This document shows, one piece after another, positions 46,001 to 58,500 of a stretch of 64,000 bases of DNA (position 1 is the stretch's first letter; every line of letters begins with the position of its first letter). The notes beneath the pieces were generated by a model. That model was not told the origin of the DNA, did not search any database, and was given only the letters and a program-made list of their open reading frames with translations. The position numbers and the translations under genes are program-made. The stretch lies in NCBI RefSeq assembly GCF_008831285.2, contig NC_045141.1:22474742-22538741 (forward strand), given 5' to 3'. The stretch is from Nymphaea colorata (taxonomy: Eukaryota; Streptophyta; Magnoliopsida; Nymphaeales; Nymphaeaceae).

Positions 46001-48955
46001 AAAAACTCCATTTTCTTGTGGTTGAGCTAGGTGAAAAGCCTGGAGATACAAGTATTGCTTCTTTGATCAGTTTTTATGGTAGGCAGCATCAACTCAGACA
46101 AGCAAAGAAAGTGTTCAATTCTGTAACAGGTTCCTCTGCAGTTGGAAGACCTGTATATAGTTCTATGGTTGATGCCTATGCCAGATGTGGTAACCTGGAA
46201 GAAGCAAATCGTCTTTATGAAGAAATGGTTGCTCAAGGTCTTGGTCAGGATGCTGTGACTATCAGTGTTATGGTGAACGCTTTTACTAATCATGGTATGG
46301 TTACAAGTTACAACCTACAAATACAATCTAGCAGAAAAACCAAAATTCTCTAAAAATTTCTTAAATTACATAAAAGCTAAGCTCAAGTGGCACATTTTGG
46401 TCTTGTGTAATTACCAACTTCTTTGAGAACTCATTTGTCCTTTCTATTCAATTGTTGGTTCATCTCTCCTCTACATTTCAAGTGGTGCCTGAGGATCAAT
46501 TTTTTTCTTTTGATTCTTCTTTGTATATGATAAAATGCACATTTGCATGTAGATACACAAATGTACATGTATCTCTGTGTAGAATGGAAAATGTGATATA
46601 TGTTAGAAAAGTTTCAAAATCGTCTGTAATCTTGTCATTTTGTCTTTGGATTATTTCCACCTGGTCTTTAACTTATTAGATGACAATGTTGCGAATACAT
46701 GTGGAGAACCATTTTGGAATCTAAGTTTCCTTGTTTCTTTGGATATCAGTCTGGACTTTTGTTCTATCTAGGAAAAACCCTACTAATGCTATTTCTTCTT
46801 AGAATTACTGTTAGTATCGTTACTTGTCCAATCTGTTCATTCATATTCTATTTTCTCTATTTCTTTGCTGAAGCTTCTTTTTTCCATTGACAGGAAGGTT
46901 TCAAGATGCAGAGATGATGATTCATAGAAGCTTCGAAGAAAATGTGGAACTTGACACTATTGCATACAATACATTTATTAAGGCAATGCTTGAATCAGGC
47001 ACGTGATATCTTGCTAGTTATGTGCTCATCTGTAGCAGATATCCAGCAATATTTGCTTTTTAGGCAACCCATTAGACAGAAAACCTAAAATCATGAGGTT
47101 TGTCTCCTGTGCAGGTAAACTGTTATTGGCAGCCAACATATATGATCGCATGGCTTCATCTGGTGTTCCTACTTCACTTCAGACGTATAGCACAATGATA
47201 AGGCAATATTTGTGTTCATCTTTGGAAAAGCTTATTTGCTTTCCGAGAAGTTCTCTTTAATATCTCTTCAAGTATTTGTCCATGAACTTCTTGTTAACTT
47301 TAAAACCCTTCTGATGCAGTGTCTATGGCAAAGCTGGAAATCTTGATAAAGCTTCTGAAATGTTTAATACAGTGCTTAGTGCTGATATTAAAGTTGATGA
47401 GAAGGCATATACAAACATGATTACTTGTTATGGGAAAGCTGGTATTATATGGTTCAGACTTCCAATAAAGCTTTTTCTGATTGTTCAGTACTTTTTCAGT
47501 GCAGTGCTAGATTCAGCACAATGATAATGACAAAAAAAAAGTTCAAGCAAACTTTTGTTAATGTCTTCTTTTATGGTGCCTAGCTTCTAAAATTGACAAT
47601 GTTTGGCATCTTCTATTCACTTAAATAATCTTTCAGAATTGTTCCAACCAATAGGTCATCTATACGTACATAGAAAATCTTGATCTCTTTTTTTCTGTTC
47701 CTTTTTCTAAAGACTAAAGTATTATGAACCATCACTAGTATTTTTGTTTAAAAATACTGAACAATGTCTACATTCTACTTGAAATTGGCTAGAAATTAAT
47801 CAAATTATTCATGGATAAAGCTGGTTGCTTTCATTGATGTATAACCAGCTCTTAGAATTTATATCAGCATAACCTTGTTATCAGAATTTTCTGCTTTGCC
47901 CTGCTTTTATTGTTCATCTATTTGGAGTTTAATGTAGCTTAGTTGGTTCTCACTTTAGCAGTGCTTTTACATTTCTATGGGTCTTATCTTGCATTACTAA
48001 TGAGGTCTGTATCTGTAGGTAGAACAAGTGAGGCATTTGCTTTATTCAATGGGATGAAGAAAGAAGGAATAAGACCTGGAAAGGTATTATGCTACCAGGT
48101 TCTGGTTTACTGTTGCTGCTTTTTCAGAAGAATCCGTGTGTCCCTTAGGAAGTTAGTTTTTGTACTTCTATTGTAGAACCTGATATTTTCATATCTGTCA
48201 AGCAAGTCCATTTTCGAGGCAAGTAAATGTTCATGACAAAAGCATCCAAGTAACTTCACTAGGATTAGCACCCAATTACTAGTGAATGCTTTTCCTGAAT
48301 TGTCATCAAGGCAGTGTTCCAGCACTATCTCCTTTCATGACTGCCCCTATACAAAAGATTTTGGAGCCATCTAACAAAGTAATTTTCATTTCGGCAGATC
48401 AGCTACGATACCATGATCAATGCCTTTGCTGTTGCGGGCCTTTATGAACAAGCTCAGCAACTTTTTCAGACCATGCAAAGTGAGGGATATTGTCCAGACA
48501 CCTTTACACATCTTGCACTTACTCGAGCATACTTGGAAGGTAAAAAGTACTTGGAAGCAGAGGAAATTATCCATGTGATGCGTAACAAAGGACTGCGTCC
48601 CACCTGTGCATATTTCAATGAGATTATTACTGCCTATTCCAAAGCTGGACTGGTTACCGATGCTGAAAGAGTCTATGTACGGATCAGTGAAACTGGTATA
48701 GCACCTGATATCTCATGTTACAGGACAATGCTTAGGACATATATGGAGAACGGGTGCTTGGATGAAGGAATTTCATTTTTCAGGAGCATTTATCGGACTG
48801 TGAAGCCTGATATTTTCATTCTAAGTGCAGCAGTTCATCTCTATGAGCATGCAGGAATGAAACATGAGGCTGAGGATGTTCTTGAGTTCCTGAACATGCA
48901 TGGCCTGGCGTTTCAGAAGAATCTGAGGGTTGGGAGAAAGGTTGTCCAACATTAG
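43055..48955 (+). CDS. EMB976: P-class pentatricopeptide repeat protein, EMB976 (At5g27270) type
   Basis: Eight exons join to 1,076 codons plus stop: 43055-43630, 44465-45869, 45983-46294, 46894-46998, 47115-47202, 47320-47441, 48019-48083, 48398-48955. Landmarks include LSDDDARRIIKERARYLSVL, QAPKWIRRTPEQMAQLLKDD, KHVVAAIKTVRGLS and KEQRGWRQARDFFWWMKLQ, then tandem 35-residue PPR repeats such as EDTFLEMIEVGCEPDEVACG. This order agrees, from memory, with Arabidopsis EMB976 (about 1,038 aa), a P-type PPR protein needed for embryo development; such proteins bind organellar RNA. The serine/proline-rich N-terminus looks like a plastid transit peptide. The start is the first ATG in frame; an upstream ATG (43047) is followed at once by TGA. 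Introns 2, 4 and 5 appear to start with GC rather than GT. It runs convergently toward the SUV2-like gene. Confidence 0.9.
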
Positions 48956-50631
48956 TCATGCATGCAAAACACAGCCTAGACTTTCCTGGGCGTGGGCAAG
49001 TTCTTGTTCAGGTGCTGCCCAGTGATTCACTCCAAGGTTGCTACATTGCAGGAGTATGATTCTGTACAATGCTGTGATTGTGGTAACCATGTTCTACGCT
49101 TTATGTCAAAGGACACGATTGTGCAATTACATGGACCAACATTTGAATGGTGGGCCATACAAGACCAGGAGATAATACAGTTCAGCTGCTGGTGATGGAA
49201 AAGAACATGAAAGGCGCTAATTGTAATTTAGTTGTCAGATTAAAAGATAATTAAGCAGAACTCCTGTTTAGGCCATCCTAGAGTTGCTTGGATGGTGGGC
49301 TAAGCCTTGAATTAAACTCTCTCTCTCTCTCTCCCTCCACTCACATACACAATATTCTTTTTGTTGTAATTGTGAATAAAGGTTATCAGGGTAATGATAT
49401 TTTGTTCTCCTCAGTTCAGATGGCGTCCTTTAATCGGAGGGACCTCGGTTTAAATCTCTCTTTCATAGGTTAAACGTTTGCAGATCCTCCCCCGGTACAG
49501 CAATGCACCCGCGATGGTTTCTTGTTTTTTGGCTTGTCATGGAGTTTTTTGTGCTTGTACTTTTCCTATTGAATTTTTTGAAAAGAGAGATCCTGCATAA
49601 TTACATGATGATATAATGATATAATCGATACAGCAATGCACCCGCGATGGTTTCCTGTTTTTGGCTTGTCATGGAGTTTTTATTTTGTGCTTCTTGTACT
49701 TTTTCTATTGAATTTTTGGAAATAAAGATCCTGCATAATATCATTATGATATTATGTTTCCGCATATGTTCATGTTTGAGAATTGGAAATATAACTTGCA
49801 GTTGAAAGAATTGATTTGAATCCTAATGACCATTGTTGGTTCTTTTGCTGGCACTGGCAGCTACTTTTCGTAGCATGATACGATCTCCGAAGTGGTGTAA
49901 CTAATGGTATGTAAATGGGTCGAACTTAGATCAAGTGTATGTTTAATTGGGTGTGGCCCAATCCGTGTCGGACTTGGACTAGTAATATTCGATTTCTGGA
50001 ATAGTATTTAGCACTGTAGCTCAATATTAGGAGTCATTAGATTAAATAAGATTAATTAAAAATGTTGTATTTCTCCTTAATACTGCTGGATGCTTGACAA
50101 ACTCAACTTAAAAGGAAACGACCTATAAATAATCTAAATTTACAATAAAGTTTGCCAAAAAGTAATAAATAAATGTTGACGCCATAAACGAAGCACTCAA
50201 CAACAAATTAACGCACAATTTTATGAGAAAAACAAGTAGTGACGAAAAAAGAAAAAATACAATTGAAGACAGTCGATTGGAAAATGCGCTGAAGTATGTA
50301 GTAAAATATTAAATGCAGTAGTGGATACTCTGTGGGCGAGCAGGAAAGAGAGAGAGAGAGATGTGAAGAGTAAATATGTGGGAGAGCAGGAAGAGGGGGA
50401 GAGAGAAAGAGTTCTGCGGGGTATGACTAAAATTGTTACATTTACATTGGCTTAGCTTTAAATACAGAAGCATATAATGTACAAAATTTCCTCGCACCAA
50501 CAAGATTTGCTCATGAGACGCTCCTATAGGATGGCAAAATCTGTGTGTCAGAGGCCCCAACGGTGTCAAAAATACCTCATTCGATCTTATGGTCATGCTT
50601 CCAAAAGAATAGAAAGAAATAAAACATACAA
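48956..50631. other. Convergent intergenic region between the PPR and SUV2-like genes
   Basis: Expected to contain both 3' UTRs. It includes CT and GA microsatellites (about 49317-49334 and 50347-50365) and the tandem duplication at 49.5 kb. No further gene is supported. Confidence 0.5.
49497..49745. repeat. Tandem duplication 3' of the PPR gene (period about 133 bp)
   Basis: Two units each contain acagcaatgcacccgcgatg, ggcttgtcatggagttttt, ctattgaatttttt and gatcctgcataat. They lie about 550 bp past the PPR stop codon, probably beyond its 3' UTR. Confidence 0.85.
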
Positions 50632-52511
50632 TCATGAAATGCTTCCTAGCAGAGGCGATGTTCTTGATTTTAGTACGCGAGCTAGGTCGATTAGGTCAGC
50701 TTGATTCACATCTTTTCTCCTGGAACCTTCACGTTTCTGAGAGTTTTCAGCTCCAGCTCCCGCAATGATCCTGTGCGCTATGTCAACCAACACTCTGAAC
50801 ATGCTTCTGCTACTTGCAAATGCTTCTAAGACAACAGAAGAGTGAATGGGGTGTGACACCAGCCGGCACAGAAGTATCAAGGCCTCGCGAATAAGTGATG
50901 TCCTGCATTAAAACGTGGCAATCGTGTTCAGCTACAAACTTGATCATGACATGTAATTTTTATATCCGCCATGTATATTCCTTAATATATAGCCCTGTCT
51001 GGCCACTACCAACTCAACATAGTCCACACGGAAGAATACTTTTTAAGTACAAAGTACACAGGAGAAAAGGACGAGACATTCAAAGACAGCGTGCAACAAA
51101 GTCCACAAGATACAATTATACAAGGCATCTGAGGGTTCCTTGATAATTCACACATCTCCAATTTACTAATATTCAAACCTCCTAAAACCCAACAATTTTT
51201 TGCATGTGTTGCTAGATAGAAAACGCATAGCAGGGTCAGATACGTCAAAATTACCTTTCTTTGCAGAGGTCCTGTGAAGCAGAAGACTCTGCCTCTTGTG
51301 CATCCAACTCTGACGTCAACACTTTCACAAGTAGCTCCAGAAGGTTTATCCTTCGAAATGCCCCTGAATTTAGGATCTTCATGGCAGCTTCACCTGAAGC
51401 CATTACAAATGCCAACACATGGATCCCATGTCTACGCAACACAAGCTCCTGGAAGGATATTCCATCTTCACGGTCAACAAAAATGGAAGCATGATCGCTG
51501 ACAGATATTGTGCTCAAGAAACAGCAAGGAAGTGAAGTACGTCGGCATGTCCCAGAGGTCGCATGATGGATAACAGAAATCCAAAACAAAAACGTATATA
51601 CCTGTACACCTTCCCCAGTGCATGACACACATTCAGCTAACCCTTCCAAAATACGACTGCAGCAAGCTGGCAACGGTGGAGCATCTAAAGTATCACCAGC
51701 AGGCGATGCACTATTTGTCTCATCTTTACAACCACCACAAAAGAGCATCATTGCTTCTTCACCTTCAAAGGACATGCCGTAGAATATGTCAGGAAAATGA
51801 CAGAAAGCCAATAAATTTCAGAAAATAAAAAAATGGAAATACGATGGAATACTAGCTTCCCATAAATGGAAAACACAAACTACCTGCACCTGTAAGCTTG
51901 AGCCTTATTATGCTCTAACCTGTGACTAGTTTTTTGCAACATTGTCAAATGTGTAACTAATCACTTGTGCATACTGGTCGGGTCCAAAGCTAGTTAAATA
52001 ACATAACTTTTAATGTAGAAAGTCACAAATTTGATTTTTAATATAACAATTCATGAAATTTTAAAAATCACAAAAATACAAAATCACAAGAAAAAATTAG
52101 GAAACGAACACTCCCTGTGAAAAAACATGAATTGGATAAACATACAAAATAACAAATAGATGTTACAAAGTATATAAACTTTATTAAAAAAAATAACACA
52201 AGGATGTGCAAACATTCAGTTCCATGACAGCTATGAATAACACAAGGATGAAGTCATAGTTTCCAAGGAATCTTCCAATTGGTCACCGCATAGATGGAGA
52301 GGGGGAGAAGGTGTTGTATATACGTTCAAATGTGCAAGTGGCTAATAGAATAGAATGTAAAAGCCATGAAATATGATAGTTGATGAAAACCATCATTAGC
52401 TATCAAATCAAGATTGCCACTTGGCTGCCAGTCAAAAGCAACCTAACAAGTGATGCTTCTTACATGCTTTTGACGCAGCAGTCTGAGCTCTCGTATATCC
52501 TAGTTATCATG

Positions 52512-52542
<31 letters not shown>

Positions 52543-52543
52543 C

Positions 52544-52587
<44 letters not shown>

Positions 52588-55500
52588 CCATCCACCGCCT
52601 GACTGTCTGATGTTCCTAACCATTTCTTCTGAAAATCTAACCACACTGACGATGTAGAGCACCCTAAAATATATGAAACAAAAAAAGTGAAAAATCTGAT
52701 GTCTAGATCAGATTTTATGAGTTGAGAAAGCTAAGACATTTAGTTTGAAAACTTTTACGAAATTTGATTTACAAATCATACTTTCATGGGTGTACTTTGA
52801 ATCTCTAGCTTTTGACATGTTGCATCCATCTCGAGGGTTGACCACATAGATTAACGTGGAATCCACAAGTTATAGGAGTAAAAACGTGGAAATCTGATGT
52901 CCTGGTGGGATTTTATGAGCCGATAAAGCTAAGACCTTAGATTAAAACCGTGAAAAAGAAATATTTACAAATTGGATTTTCATTTTCTTAACATAATCTT
53001 TTATATTACAGATCATATGAAAAAGTTCGGAAAATGGGTGGAATCGCTGGATGGCCCAAAAAATAGATAAATATAGAGAGGAGAATCCAAAGGCACACAC
53101 ATGTATAGGGTCTTCAGAGTTCAGATCATGTCAGCAATTATGACATCTAGCATGCTAGCTTTGAAGCTTTTTCAGATAAATAAAAAGGCAACAAAACGTT
53201 GGAACAAAAAAAATCATGAAGTTTGATGTGTAGATAAGGATTTATAATAATTTTATTCGTAGATAAGATCTTAATTGTAAAACCTTATAAAGTTCAATGT
53301 ATACATCAAATTTTCTTATTTTCTTTTTCTTGAATTCTACACTTTTCTACATATAAAACCCATTCATACGGTTGGATTCATAAAAAGCCAGACTCGTCCA
53401 AAATATTTCACTAATTAACTAACAAAAACAGTCCAAGCAGTGACACATCAGTCACGACAACCTTCACCCAGCATGGTCGAAGGGTATAGGGACATGGCCA
53501 TACATATAAGTATGTATATATCTGTATATGCATATATGTACATATATAATAAGATTTTAAGCAAAGAGACATAAATTGTTTACATTTATAAATTATATAT
53601 TACTGAATAAAAAATGCTAAAATAGATAAAAAAACAAACAAAACAATACAAAAATATACCCAAAAAATTACAAAAATTAAGTCTGCATGTCCAAGCAATG
53701 TCTGGTACCAGCACCAGTGTTGTGTCGCGCCAATACAGATACTTCTACCTTTTAAAAATGTCCCTTACATAGTTTGCAACCCTTTCATTTCACAGTTGGA
53801 GAATATCAATGCATTCTGAATGCAGCAAAAGAAGCTGGTTGGTTTCTAAAGTAAAGTCAGGACCACCGATCACCAGTAACCTTTCACGGGAAGAGAGACC
53901 ATCTTGGATCCATGTTTGCTTCCCGTTTTCCTACAGCTTTTGCCTATGAGTGCAAGTGTGTGCTCAATGTTCATGTTACCTTCAAGATTCAATTTACCAG
54001 ATGAAAACTGTTGACGATAAATGTGAACATACAGTTCAGAAGCAGGAAAAGAAGACGCACTGCTTGCAACTGCACCACCAAAGCCACTCTCTTCTGCAGA
54101 AGCAATGATATGCTTTCAAGAAGTGTTACAGTTCCAAACCTGTCTTGGACAGCTAATGTCAGAAATAATGAAAAGGAGTAATTTTCCAAGACGTAAAGTA
54201 AAATGCCTTACTTGTTCCTTTCAGACGAAGGACTGCTTCTCATCATGATCAAGTTCATTACAGATATTGCTTCCAATTGTATTTGATGGTTTGTGTTCTC
54301 CACGGCAATCTGGTGCATCTTCTCAAAAAGGGCCACCAAGTTGATATTAGGTTTTTGTCTGACTAATCTAGTTCCCTTTTCACATATTTTCTCAGTGTAA
54401 AGGAACTCTTTTGGTAAGTGTGATGAGGACGCAGCTCCTCTAACAAAATCCGAAATTTCTTTTGGCCATTTTGCAGATTGTCCCAACAAAGGCATGCCAG
54501 AATCTAAGCCAATATTTGAAGCCCCAGGATGGTTCACCACTATGTTGCTCCTGGTAAGAATGGATAATGCTTGGGTTAAAATAGTAATTCCATGCATCAT
54601 TGCAGTCATCCTTGTTCAAACATTCAGTTAAGAAAAAAATTTGCAGAAAAAGGGAACACCTTCGACTGGAGTTGGAGTAAAGAATAAGAGCATGATGTAA
54701 GACTGAGTGGATAATACGGAGTGATCTATGGACAATGTCAACCTGCAGTAAGAACAGAACATAAATAAAAAATATAAAAGGGTATACAAAATATAAGTAA
54801 AAGCACACACACACAGTAATCACAAGCATGTTGCAAAGCCATAGTTGTTTTAAAATATCATCCTGCTTCTAAAAAAGTTAGGAACATGCCACTTGATCTT
54901 CAATTCCCTATTAGCACGAACAGTATTGATGAAACCATCAGTGGAGCAAGAACTGCAGTACATGTGCCACAATGGATGTAATACGTGATTATATGATGTC
55001 AAAAAGAAGCATATGGTATGGAACATTATTAGTTTCGAAATATTGTGCTTCATCATAATCCCATTCTATGGATACAATGGAATTATTCTCTTGATCCATT
55101 TTTGCATGCTACAACAAAAAGTTAAGCAAAAAAATAGTTTGCAAAAGGTTTCAAGATCCAAAACTCCAGCAGAACAGATAGAGAACATTTTCACTAAAGC
55201 ATTACTTGCTCACCATTGTTTTCTATTAAGGTCCAAGCAAATATATAATGTTGACTGATGAACAGCTTTAGATGACCTCCTGACTCTATAACAATATAAA
55301 TTGCATCAACTATTTGTTTATCTCATCATGTGAACTGACTAGCATAATATTACAAAGATGTACCATCTAAGTTGTCATTGTTACCATGAAACACAAAAGG
55401 ATATGTTATCTTATTATTGATGCTATTATGATTCCTGATGAAGATCATGGCAGCGAGACTGGGAAGAGATGTGGGTTTAATGATAACTTGCATGATGACA

Positions 55501-58500
55501 CCTGAAAACAACTTTTCTATGTACAAGTTTGTAAAAAAGAACACAAAGTTTTCTTGTACACTAGAAATACAAAGCTCTTAAACACATCTTATTCCTTGTT
55601 AAAGTCTCATATACAGGGATAGAATGAAAAGATAAAATGCATTCATGGACTACAGAGCAACATGCATGAAACTCACATTTCGGAGACAGCATAGACCAAG
55701 CAATGCTTCCACCAGTGAATCCAGCTGCGCCATGTCATTCATTACCTGCTATCCAAAAAATGAAAGCAAGAAAAACTATTGATTGGTGCCTCAACCATTA
55801 AAACACAGCAATGGCAGTATGAAACATGCAGAGCGCCTTATGAAAATATCCAAAGAACATAATATTGTTTCCATGAGCAGTAAACATTGCCCACATTCCA
55901 GAATATTATTGCTAGATGCAATTTGGCCTTTAGGCCCCCAAGGACCAGCTCAAAACAGCAGCAGGTTTTTATGCAGAACTACAGGAGGAAAGAAATGGTT
56001 AATGAGAGAGAATTTGAAGGGCACCAACGTATTTTAGGAGAGTTGCAAACCTAACATAAATACTATGGGTGTTCATCTTCTCATCACAGGCTGACAAATC
56101 CTGGCGTGATGGGTCACATCATGTGCAACAATCACAGGCCTAAAAGGTCTCAATGAAGGAAAGGAAAAAAGGGAGGAGCGAAAAGACATTGATGAACTTA
56201 GATACATAGATACACTGGGACAAGGTTGAGGTGTGTCTATAAGAACCCACATATCAGCCTTTCTCTGCATCGAATCTCTCACACCTTTACTTCATTTTAT
56301 CATTTGTTTCAGTGTTTCCATGTGCCTGAATCTTTACCTATAGTTAATCTATCAAATAACAACTGCAGAACAAATTTTAGAAATTTATTTAAGCATTCAT
56401 AAATTGGAATTCTATTACATCTATATCCGAAATAACTATCCATCCACTACATGTTTCTCAAAAAAAAAAATCATCAAACATCCTGGTGAAAATCTAAATA
56501 ATGAAAAGACAAACAAGTAAGGACGAAACGACACCTTTGTTAGAATCAAATAAAAGCAGCCAACTTTTGCAGCTTCAGTATCTTGAATAGAAGGTGCCTG
56601 ATAACTGCAATCATGAGGTATCAAATAGGAAATTTTTTCTTCAGCCGCAGAATCCAAAGCACTTGCCGAGGCCATATTCATGAACTTAAACAACGAAATG
56701 AGATCAGCTGCACAAGAGGCAAACAATTTCCTGACCAGCTTCTGCCCTGAACTTTTTCCAATGTCGGGCCTCCATAGCTTAATCAACTTGTTTGATGCAT
56801 GGTGTTCAATTGTAACTTCTTTGTTAATAGCAGGATCAGAAAAAGCATCTGTTTGAATTCCCACAGTTTTGGAAAATTTTGGCTTTGCAGTTGTTTCCCG
56901 GCAAACATTTGCCTCTACCTGTAAGTAAACAATCTTGCTATGTTAACCATCCAATCCATTGGACATCTTTTAGTTTTCAGCTGACGAGAAAATAGTTGAT
57001 TGATATTGATTTAACAGCACACTGGTGCACAGTCTTCAGTTACCTGCATGGAAGACTTATGGTGGGTACCAGAATTTGAAGCTGCGAGAAAAGGAGCAAA
57101 ACACAATACTAAGTCCATAATCTCGATTTAATGCACCACATTTCAAAGGGGAAAGGGCATTTCTCTCGGTTAAGGATTATCTCTTACCACCATCAGTCGA
57201 AAGACGGGCCTTAAGATCTGAAACCATAGATAAGTCATTAGGCAGAGCACTTTCTTGGCTTCGATTGGAGTTCTCAAACTGCCTCAGTGAAGATTTCTCC
57301 AGTGATGTGGGTAAGTTGCTGGTGTCCCTAAATAATCTCTTAGATGTTTTTCCTCTGATCCACTGCGAACTCGTTGTGCCTCCAGTATCAAAATCAGGAT
57401 ACACAATGCCATTCCTTTCTGAAGAGTTAACTGCATGATCACTTGGCAGGGACACATGATGATGGTTTCCAGCCAAGGTTCCTTGGTGTCTGTAGTTTCC
57501 AACAAGCTTCAAATGAGTAGCAATGATTTGATGGAAAGGTAGAACTCCATAATAGTAGCTGGTAGTCCCTTTCCACTCCTTTTTCTTAAAATAAACTAAT
57601 AAATACATACACATACATATGTGTAGAAATGGTGGATACCAGGATACAATGTGTATGTGTATATAAAGAAAGAGAGAGGTATTTCACTGTCAAATACAAA
57701 ATGAAAAATGAAGTATTAGAATCAGAGTAGTGACAATAACACTTTTAAATCCCAGACGCATACAATAAAAAGATTTATGACTGGCCACTTTCTTCCTTTG
57801 TTTCCCAAAAAAAATGAGGGACAAGCAGGATGAAACTATGAAGCAAAGAAAACACAAACACAGCAAAGAGGATTTTCTGTTAATGTAGAGCAACAACATA
57901 AGTGTGTGGAAATCCACTTTTTTTTTCCTTTAAATGAATACTGTATTGAAGCATCATAGTTTTTAACATACCCTGGGAAGAGACAGTAGCTTCAACAAAA
58001 CACATGTCAACATCGATAAAAAACCTATCACCACAGGAGGCATGATAAACAGCAAAAAGACAAGATATTACAATTTTCATGTAAGCACAAAAGCAGAAGC
58101 TTTATGTCTTGACCAGCTAGACTACCAAATAATCGATACCTATGACATTTGCACAAACCTCATTCTAGTTACTTGAAACAAACAGCATCAAATTCTCAAC
58201 ATGGTATTATCCACAAAGAAAGAGAGTGTTTTACTTGCATATCTGCTTCAGTTGTTGGATTTCAACATCCTTGTCAGCAATTTGTGCAAGAGCAATCTTC
58301 AGTTCTTCATTTTTCCTGTCCCTGTCCTTCAACAACTGTGTGCATTCAAGTTCCTGAAACCGTATGTGCAAATAGTACTTATTCAAGAAAACCAGCTTAA
58401 ACAAAAGATGGACTATTCAATAATTAAAAGAATCCATAATGGTCACGTTTGTTGAAAAAAAAAATTCTAAAACCATTTACATTCAACTTGCAGTGAAAAA

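Noticed and set aside
47203-47215. A GT donor (gtgttc at 47210) for PPR intron 5
   Set aside because: It keeps frame but adds three residues inside a PPR helix and has a poor consensus. The GC donor gives canonical repeat spacing. RNA evidence could reverse this.
54440-54829. Single 129-codon minus-strand frame as one exon of the ATRIP-like gene
   Set aside because: It reads through an intron. The separate exons 54742-54660 and 54550-54212 give consistent phase and family-like sequence.
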